Source of the DNA: JACKAL01 sp964400355
Lineage (GTDB): Bacteria > Bdellovibrionota > Bdellovibrionia > Bdellovibrionales > JAGQZY01
DNA length: 64,000 nt
Assembly: GCA_964400355.1 (NCBI GenBank)
Contig: CAYNTO010000013.1
Span: 10,390 to 74,389, forward strand
Direction: 5' to 3'
The position numbers and the translations under genes were made by a program. Of this stretch, positions 54,085-62,000 are shown piece after piece. Each line of letters opens with the position of its first letter. The first letter of the stretch is position 1. The notes under the pieces were generated by a model. The model was not told where the DNA came from, did no database searches, and saw only the letters and a program-made list of their open reading frames with translations.

Positions 54085-54960
54085 ATCTTGAATATAACTA
54101 ATCTGAGCTCGAGAGTCCACGAGGCGTCGGGGATACTCTCAAAATACCCGCCTTCTTGGCCTAAGGAGGTTGTCGACCCCACCGACCCGTGGTACCAACG
54201 AGGAATGGCACGCCTAGACTTTCAACCGCAAACTGTACCACCGCAAGCGCTTCCGCAATGCGTGTGGAACACTCACATTTTGTGGGCGGGCTCCACTTCA
54301 AACTTGGCATCTCAGGATTTGAGCGGGCTCGCTTTTTCCACGGCAGTTGCGAGCATCTACACCGGGCTCAACTTTGGCGAAGTGGCCACTATCAGTGAAT
54401 GGGCCACCGCCGCTGAGATCCAATACGATCGCGAAGCATTATTTGCGGCCTACCAATTCCGCTACGATGCCAAAATGGAGAAGACCTTAAAATTGTGGTC
54501 CACTCTGCCATCAGCATTTCGCACCTGGGCTATCCAGCATGGCATTTCGAGCGGTGATCTCTATCCCCTGTGTGCCTTGAGAGAGGCCTCATCACTACAT
54601 CCCGCCCTCCTCAAAATTGCAGGCCTCCAGGCTTCACGCTCTCAAGGCGTACAACTGCTCGAACGTCTCACCGAATGCGCCCTACTCAATACCGATAGTG
54701 CTCTGTGGACGAAAAACTCGAGCTCCGTCTCCGATTGGATTCAGAATCTAAATTCGATTCGCTTTCCGCAAACTCTTCACCGCGATTCCACTCGTCAAAA
54801 TAAACTTTTAGTGGGCTGGCCCAAATCATTTTCAACGCGCTGGTTGCGCCAGGGCGATCGCTCCGGTGTGGAAGTGAAGTTCTTTGTGAGCTCTAAGCGG
54901 GAACTGGCGGAAAAGATCTCCACCCTCAATCGCGTGCACGAAGGTTTAAGCGATGAGTAG
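54058..54960 (+). CDS. Unknown protein coupled to an SPL-family radical SAM protein
   Basis: Up to 300 residues, soluble, Trp-rich, with no recognised domain. The TTG start at 54058 overlaps the divergent HAD gene. ATG 54205 (MARLDFQ) is the shorter alternative and has GAGGA directly in front of it, but the intervening sequence (PPSWPKEVVDPTDPWY) looks coding. It overlaps the next gene by 8 nt, so it is translationally coupled to the radical SAM protein and probably works with it. Confidence 0.6.
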   Translation: MHLASILTHILNITNLSSRVHEASGILSKYPPSWPKEVVDPTDPWYQRGMARLDFQPQTVPPQALPQCVWNTHILWAGSTSNLASQDLSGLAFSTAVASIYTGLNFGEVATISEWATAAEIQYDREALFAAYQFRYDAKMEKTLKLWSTLPSAFRTWAIQHGISSGDLYPLCALREASSLHPALLKIAGLQASRSQGVQLLERLTECALLNTDSALWTKNSSSVSDWIQNLNSIRFPQTLHRDSTRQNKLLVGWPKSFSTRWLRQGDRSGVEVKFFVSSKRELAEKISTLNRVHEGLSDE

Positions 54961-56077
54961 CCTCGATAAAATCACGCGGCACTTTGAGCACGTCTACATC
55001 GACAAAAAAAGCGTGGCCTCGCAAGTGGCCGCGCGTGCGCTCGATGCGTTTCCAGCAAATAAGGTTTCCATCATCGACGGCAAGCCCGATATAAAATCGT
55101 CTGGCGATTTTACCGGCGAAGAGTATGCGCGCAGTAAAAAATTACTCTACATCACCGAGCATCCAGGCTTTTTCTTTAAACGCTGCCCGGGAGCGAAAAA
55201 AGGTTTGGCCTGCTGCAATTATTTTGTTTTAAACCTGGGCCTCCAATGCGACATGGATTGCTCCTACTGTTACCTCCAGTCGTTCATAAATACGCCCTAC
55301 ACGCTTATTTACTCGAACATTGATCAAGCTCTGCTAGAGCTCGATGGCATCTACAAAGACCTCGGCAATTCCCCCGTGCGCATCGGTACGGGTGAGGTGA
55401 TCGATAGCTTAAGCCTTGATCCGCTCACACTCTATTCGCGAACGCTGATGGATTTTTTTAAAGACAAACCGCAATGGCGATTAGAATTTAAAACCAAATC
55501 CGATCACGTGGATCAATTTATCGATGAATCCCACGCCGGCAACGTGATTGTGAGTTGGTCCATCAATCCTCAATACATTGTTAGTAAAGAAGAACACCGT
55601 ACCGCGCCTTTGGCCAATCGCCTCGACGCCGCCAAACGCTGCCTCGATCGCGGGTTCCAAATCGCCTTCCATGTGGATCCGGTGATTTGGCACGAGCAGT
55701 GGAAGCACAATTACACGCTCCTCATCGACGAGATCACAACCCGCTTTAAACCCACCGATATGCCGTATATTTCGCTGGGAAGTTTACGCTTTAAATCAGA
55801 ACAAAAAGATATTATGCGCGAGCGCTTCGGCATGGACAGCCTGGTCACCAAGGCCGAGATGTTCTCCGGTGCCGCAGGCAAAATGCGCTACGATCAAGCG
55901 CTGCGCGAAGAAATGTTCCAATTTATCATTAGCGAATTCAAACGCCGCGATCCCCAGTGGAAGATTTTTCTTTGCATGGAAACGCCCGAGACGTGGATCA
56001 ATGCCACCGGTGAGCTCCCTGTTAAAAAAGACGAATTGCGTTCGCTGTTTAAGCCGATCGCCACCACGGGCGCTTAA
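54953..56077 (+). CDS. Radical SAM protein of the spore photoproduct lyase family
   Basis: 374 residues. The 4Fe-4S binding triad CDMDCSYC (CxxxCxxC) follows the family stretch KRCPGAKKGLACCNYFVLN. Downstream family residues include FKTKSDHVD and the VSWSINPQYIV strand. Compared with the B. subtilis enzyme, the hydrogen-donating cysteine (C141, in AACTSD) appears to be glutamate or valine here (GEVIDS). It may therefore not be a true spore photoproduct lyase. The start overlaps the unknown partner gene by 8 nt, with AAGG upstream. Confidence 0.82.
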   Translation: MSSLDKITRHFEHVYIDKKSVASQVAARALDAFPANKVSIIDGKPDIKSSGDFTGEEYARSKKLLYITEHPGFFFKRCPGAKKGLACCNYFVLNLGLQCDMDCSYCYLQSFINTPYTLIYSNIDQALLELDGIYKDLGNSPVRIGTGEVIDSLSLDPLTLYSRTLMDFFKDKPQWRLEFKTKSDHVDQFIDESHAGNVIVSWSINPQYIVSKEEHRTAPLANRLDAAKRCLDRGFQIAFHVDPVIWHEQWKHNYTLLIDEITTRFKPTDMPYISLGSLRFKSEQKDIMRERFGMDSLVTKAEMFSGAAGKMRYDQALREEMFQFIISEFKRRDPQWKIFLCMETPETWINATGELPVKKDELRSLFKPIATTGA

Positions 56078-56097
56078 AATTTTTAAACCAGTTTGGA

Positions 56098-59000
56098 TTA
56101 TTCCCACACCATGAGCGTGCGCGGAGCAGATCCCCATGAGGCCGTTAAGGTTCCACTATTTGTAGCCCACTGCACTTTGATAGTGTGTGATCCGGCAGAC
56201 AATGTTTCCATGTACTGAAGGTGCGCATTCTTAACGTCATTGCTTCCCGTATACTGCAGCGTTTGATCAAGTTTTGCCACGCCGTCGATCACAATCCTAA
56301 ACGTAGCTATGGCCGATGCCGTATTGTTGTATGTCGGAATGACCGCGCTGATCATCACCGGCAAGTTCCCTGTCGTTACCGTAACGCTCATTCCACTTAT
56401 GTCTGCCCACGTTCCTGAAGTGGTCGTTGTCACCGCTCCCACACTGGCGAACGACCGAGCGTTCGTACTCTTGATCTTACCGTTGACTTCGAGCTTCTCC
56501 GTGGGCGCGTCAACGCCGATACCCACATTGCCGCCCATGGGATTCAGCAACATGTTATAAGCAACAGCGGGACTGCCGCCCATGAAGCTTGATTGTAACC
56601 ATGTCGCATAGTTCGCGGTAATCCCGTAGACACCAACACTTAAACCATTGTTCCCTTCAGTTTGAATTCTGAAAAGAGAGTTGGACGGGTTATTGGTATT
56701 TAAAGTCGATAGGGTCGGCACACCAGAAGGCCCATGAACATTTAATCTAGAAAGCGGAATTGCTGTCCCGACACCCACATTTCCGGACTCGGTCATGGAC
56801 ATCGCGAGGACCTGAGCTGAAGAGGTGTTTTGCGTGTAAAAGCGGAAGCCCTGGGCACCTCCAGATCCTCCGTCATAGGCAACTATAGATGCACCGACGG
56901 TGGTCGTCTCACCGAAAGTGATACCGGAACTCGTGGAACCATTGGGACCAACCCCCTGGATTCGAAGCCCGTAAAGCGAGGCATCTGTCGGTGTGTCCAT
57001 CAAGGAGCTTGGATTTAGAATATGGAGTTTGTTCGCTGGAGTTGACGTACCGATACCCACACTGCCCACATTGCGGTAGGCATTTCCACCGGCCTCGAGC
57101 CATTGTGCTGCTGGGCCTTTTGCAAAGTTGAAACCCCGTCCATCCGAAACTATTGTTGAAATGGCGCGATCACAACCAGCGATCGCATCATTGGTCACGC
57201 CACCTCCAGCATTGTAAGTGCCCAGAGGATAGTTGTATTGGTGGTAGCGATCTCCGCCTGGTCCTGAGAATGGATCACGATAGATCACCAGCCCAAAGTG
57301 AGGACCCCAGTTTAAGTACAAAATAAGTTCGGTGCCATCAGCTTGCTTACACTTAATAGCATCTGGCCAACCGCTGAGCATTGAATTGTTAGAACCACTC
57401 GTGGCAGATGTGGTTTGAACCGTGCCATCTGGGAATTTAATGCCGCCAGACAAAGACTCAATAGTTCCATTCACCGTGAGCAACTGTCCCGCTGTCGCAG
57501 TGCCGATGCCCACATTGCCATTGTTATCGATGCGAATGCCCTCCGCGCCGCCGTCGTTCGAAATCCAGTGATTGGTGAGCGAAATATTTGTCGTGGCGAT
57601 GTGATTTCCCATGTCGTCGGCAGATCCACCGCCACCGCTTCCACCCGTTCCACCCGAGATCAAGAACGCTTCGAAGTGAGTGTAACCGCCACCATTGTAT
57701 GTATTGTATGCGGTTCCGCTGGCCTGATAAGTGAATAGTTCTAAATAGTCTGTGGTTCCATTCATGTAGACCGTGGTGGATACGTTCGCTGAGCCGTACT
57801 CACCGTGGTTACCACCGATAAGGTTGTACTGGTAACCCGAGCCGTTTTTGTAAATGACGATGTAAGGGTTGTTCCAACCGGCATTAGGAGTATAGAGCAC
57901 GCTGCCCGTAACGTGGTAATAACCCGCCTTGAGGGGAGTGAACCGATCACTTGTGAGATTAAAATAGCTATGCGTATCAAAATTTTCCGCGGAAAAATCA
58001 AGTTTGGTAAAAACCGCATGAGGAATGGATTGGGCAGAACTTGCCGTCGCACGGAAGCCCACCTCTGTCACATCGGCCATTTTTGCCCAGGCGGAATCGC
58101 GATAAACGAAAAGGAATTTTTCGGTGGTGTCGAAAACGATCAAACCCTCAGCCGGAGAGGCGATGGCCGCGCGTTCCGCAGTGGTCATTCGCGGCGGTAA
58201 AAATCCTTTAGATGTGGAGTTTACTTGTAGTGCTGCCGAAGCCAGCGGTGCGGTTGTACCTATACCCACGCTTCCGCCCGTGGGCTGGAGAAGGACATAT
58301 CCTTTAGTGGAATCGGATGTGGATTCTAGAGTGAGATTTGCACTGGCGGTAGTGCCACCGCGCAAGTTTTGACCTGAGCCGCGACCGGCAAGCAGTGCAT
58401 ATTGAGTGTGGTCATCATCGCCGAGACCAGTCAGGGCTCCGTGATCAGTAGCACCCACCAGATCACTGGAACATTCCCAGCGATCACTTGACGTCCACTT
58501 GAGCACAAAGCCGTCGGTACACTCCGTGCCCGCCGGCATGTATGTAAAGTACTCTGCCGGTGCATTTGAGATTTTTCCAATGCTAATCGCATCCACATCG
58601 GCGCTCACAATCGTGCCATCAGTGATTTTGGCGCTCGTGATTCCGCCGTCTTTGACCTGCACCGTGTTCGTCGCAATTTCGATGGTAGAGTTATCGACGT
58701 TCATCGCAATACTGCGATCCGCAGAAAGGTCGCCGCCGCCAGTAAGCCCCGAGCCGGTGTTGGTGTTGATCGCGCGAGTGGACGACACATTGCCGGTATT
58801 CCAACCTGTGGAGATATCTTTACAATTTAATCCCGCCTCATCGCAAATCTGTTCGGCGCGAATGATACCGGCTATATCCAAAAGTGCGTTGGGAGTGGCT
58901 GATCCTATACCGACATTTCCGTTGGAGTCCACACGAATACCTTCTGCCCCACCATCACCAGAAATCCAATTGTTTCCGAGAGAGATATTTTGTGCCGCTG

Positions 59001-62000
59001 TGTGATTGCCCAGGTTGTCACTTCCACCACCAGATGTGCCGGGCGCCACCATCTCTGTAACTACAAAATGGGTATTGTAAAACGGAGTGGCCGTTCCCGT
59101 GCCAATATTGTCATCGGAAATGCGAACCCAAATTGTTTCATCGGCGGAAGGAGTATAGAACTCGAGGAGTTGAGATTTAAATCCGTAGATGGCGCTGGTG
59201 CCGCTGGTCGAAGTGTAGGCGTTCTGACCAATGCCACTTGTGCCATTCCATAAATGGTAACCCAAATATGCGGCTCCAGTGGCGTTCAATGTGTTGACCG
59301 TAGCTTCGATACGGTAGGTTACCCCCGCCTTGAGATTGACGCCGTTAGAAGTGGTCGTAAAACCACTGTTGGAATAGATGGTGTCAAAAGCTACGATAGA
59401 CGCTGAATTCACAGATTGTGGCGTGGACATACCAAGCTTGATGTATTTAACTTCGCCCTTCAGCCCCAACCACTTACTGCCATTGTGGTAGTCCACATTA
59501 CCGGTGTCGGTGTTATAAACCATCATCCCGGCTGCCGTAGGGCTTATCGCATCACGTTGGGCTTGCGTCATTCGTGGCGGCAAGAAACCTTTCGTAGTGG
59601 AATTCACTTGCAACGCCGCAGATGCCAATGGAGACGTGGTCCCGATACCCACCCCGCCACCGTTAGGCTGTATAAGCACGTGACCTTTTGTGGCATCGGA
59701 TGTGGATTCCAAGGTAAGGTTTCCACTGGCCGCAGTTCCACCGCGTAGCAATTGTCCCGAACCACGGCCAGCGAGCATCGCGTATTGGGTGTGGTCATCA
59801 TCGCTAAGCCCCGTTAGCGCTCCATGATCTGTGACACTATTGTCTGCAGCGCATTCCCATCTGTCATTGGAAGTCCATTTGAGCACAAACCCGTCGGTGC
59901 ACTCAGTACCAGCTGGCATGTAGGTGAAATACTCGGCTGGTGCGTTTGATATTTTTCCAATGCTAATAGTGTCCACATCGGCACTCACAATCGTTCCATC
60001 AGTAATTTTTGCACTGCTCACTCCGCCGTCTTTTAATCGGAGTGCATTGGAGTTGATTTCAATTCCGGTGTTATCCACGTTCACTGCAATATTGCGATCC
60101 GCAGAAAGATCACCGCCGCCAGTGAGAGCCGAACCCGTATTTGTATTGATCGCGCGAGTGGACGCCACATTGCCGGTGTTCCAACCTGTGGAGATATCTT
60201 TACAATTTAATCCAGCCTCATCGCAGATCTGTTCGGCGCGAATGATACCTGCCACATCAAGTAGTGAATTGGGAGACGGGGTACCAATCCCCACGTTGCC
60301 AGTCGCACCGATGGCTATACCTTCAGGATCGCCATCACCGGTGAGCCAGTTGCTGCCTAAAATCAAATTTTGAGTGGCCGTGTGATTGCCGAGATGATCC
60401 GCCGCTACGGATCCTGATATGCTTGCAGATATAGAATGTATTGAAAGAGCCGCCGTTACTGTCGACTCCCCATCCAATGTGTTTGACCCCCAACTAGAGG
60501 CGGTACCATTGCCAGTAGCGTACTCCACATCAACCACATCGTTAGCTGCCACAGTGAAAATACCCGATAAGCGGCCGTCCTGCTGACCAGCAGCTCCGTG
60601 TACCGAGGAGAATACGGTGCTTTGGATCAACGTCGCTGCTGTACCGTTCGTTTTACGCAGTCGGAACCCAAGATAACGTTCGTTGCCCCAGCCATTGGCC
60701 TTAAAATCGACGTAGTACAACCCGCCTCTTGTAAAAGTAAGTGTGGAATTCGTACGTGCTATATCTTTAGATCTTCTAGTGGTGAGCGTTATCACATTGT
60801 GAACGTCGGTCCAAGTCGTTGCAGTCCACGACATACCGCTGGTCGAGTCGGCGTAAATATATGCTAGATTATCCGTGCTTTGTAAAGATGCCCACGTGCT
60901 GTTCGCATACATAAACAATGATTTCTCATCGGTATCAAAAACTACGAGGCCGTTGGCCGGAGAACTGATCGCAACTCTCTGCGCCGACGTCATGCGCGGT
61001 GGAAGAAAACCCTTCGTGGTGGAATCCACCTGCAATGCAGCTGTCGCGACGGGTCCCGTGGTCCCGATACCCACACCGCCACCGTTAGGCTGTATGAGCA
61101 CGTGACCTTTTGTAGTATCGGATGTGGATTCTAAAGTCAGGTTGCCACTGGCTGCCGTACCGCCGCGCAGGTTTTGACCTGCACCACGGCCAGCAAGTAA
61201 TGCGTATTGCGTGTGATCATCGTCGCCGAGCCCAGTAAGTGCTCCGTGGTCCGTCGCACCGACGAGATCGGCCGCGCATTCCCATCTGTCGTTGGAAGTC
61301 CACTTGAGCACAAAGCCGTCGGTGCACTCAGTACCTGCTGGCATGTACGTGAAATACTCCGCCGGTGCGTTTGATATCTTTCCGATGCTGATCGCGTCCA
61401 CATCGGCACTCACAATGGTGCCATCAGCAATTTTCGCACTGGTCACTCCGCCGTCTTTTAAGCGGAGTGCATTGGAATTGATTTCAATTCCGCTATTGTC
61501 GACATTCACTGCAATATTGCGATCCGCAGAAAGATCACCGCCGCCTGTGAGAGCCGAGCCGGTGTTGGTATTTATCGCGCGAGCGCTCATAACATCGCCA
61601 CTACCTCCCCACCCTGTGGAGATGTCTCGGCAGTTGGATCCGGTCTCATCGCAAATCTCTTGGGCATTGATCCTACCCGCTACATCGAGACGCGCTTGCG
61701 GATCGGCGGAGCCGATCCCCACGTTTCCTGCAGCAGTAGCGGCTAAAACCTCTGTCGCTCCCGTGTTGGACGTGACTCGCAGTGGATAGCGGACGTTCGA
61801 TGTTTCATCCACATCTATTAAAACAGACGAGCGATTGTCACCACCAAGCTCACCCTTGACAGTCATACCCACACCCGCAGCAACGCGCGACGTGGTTTGA
61901 ATATTCAATATGGATCCAAAGTCACCAGCGTTCATCACGATTTTATCTGCGAGCACACTTGAGCCCGCCGCCGGCTCCAGGGCGATGTTACCATCGGCAC

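Noticed and set aside
57415..59005. Plus-strand frames of 80-170 codons opposite the fibre gene
   Set aside because: They are mirror frames of the repetitive fibre coding sequence and repeat with the same period.
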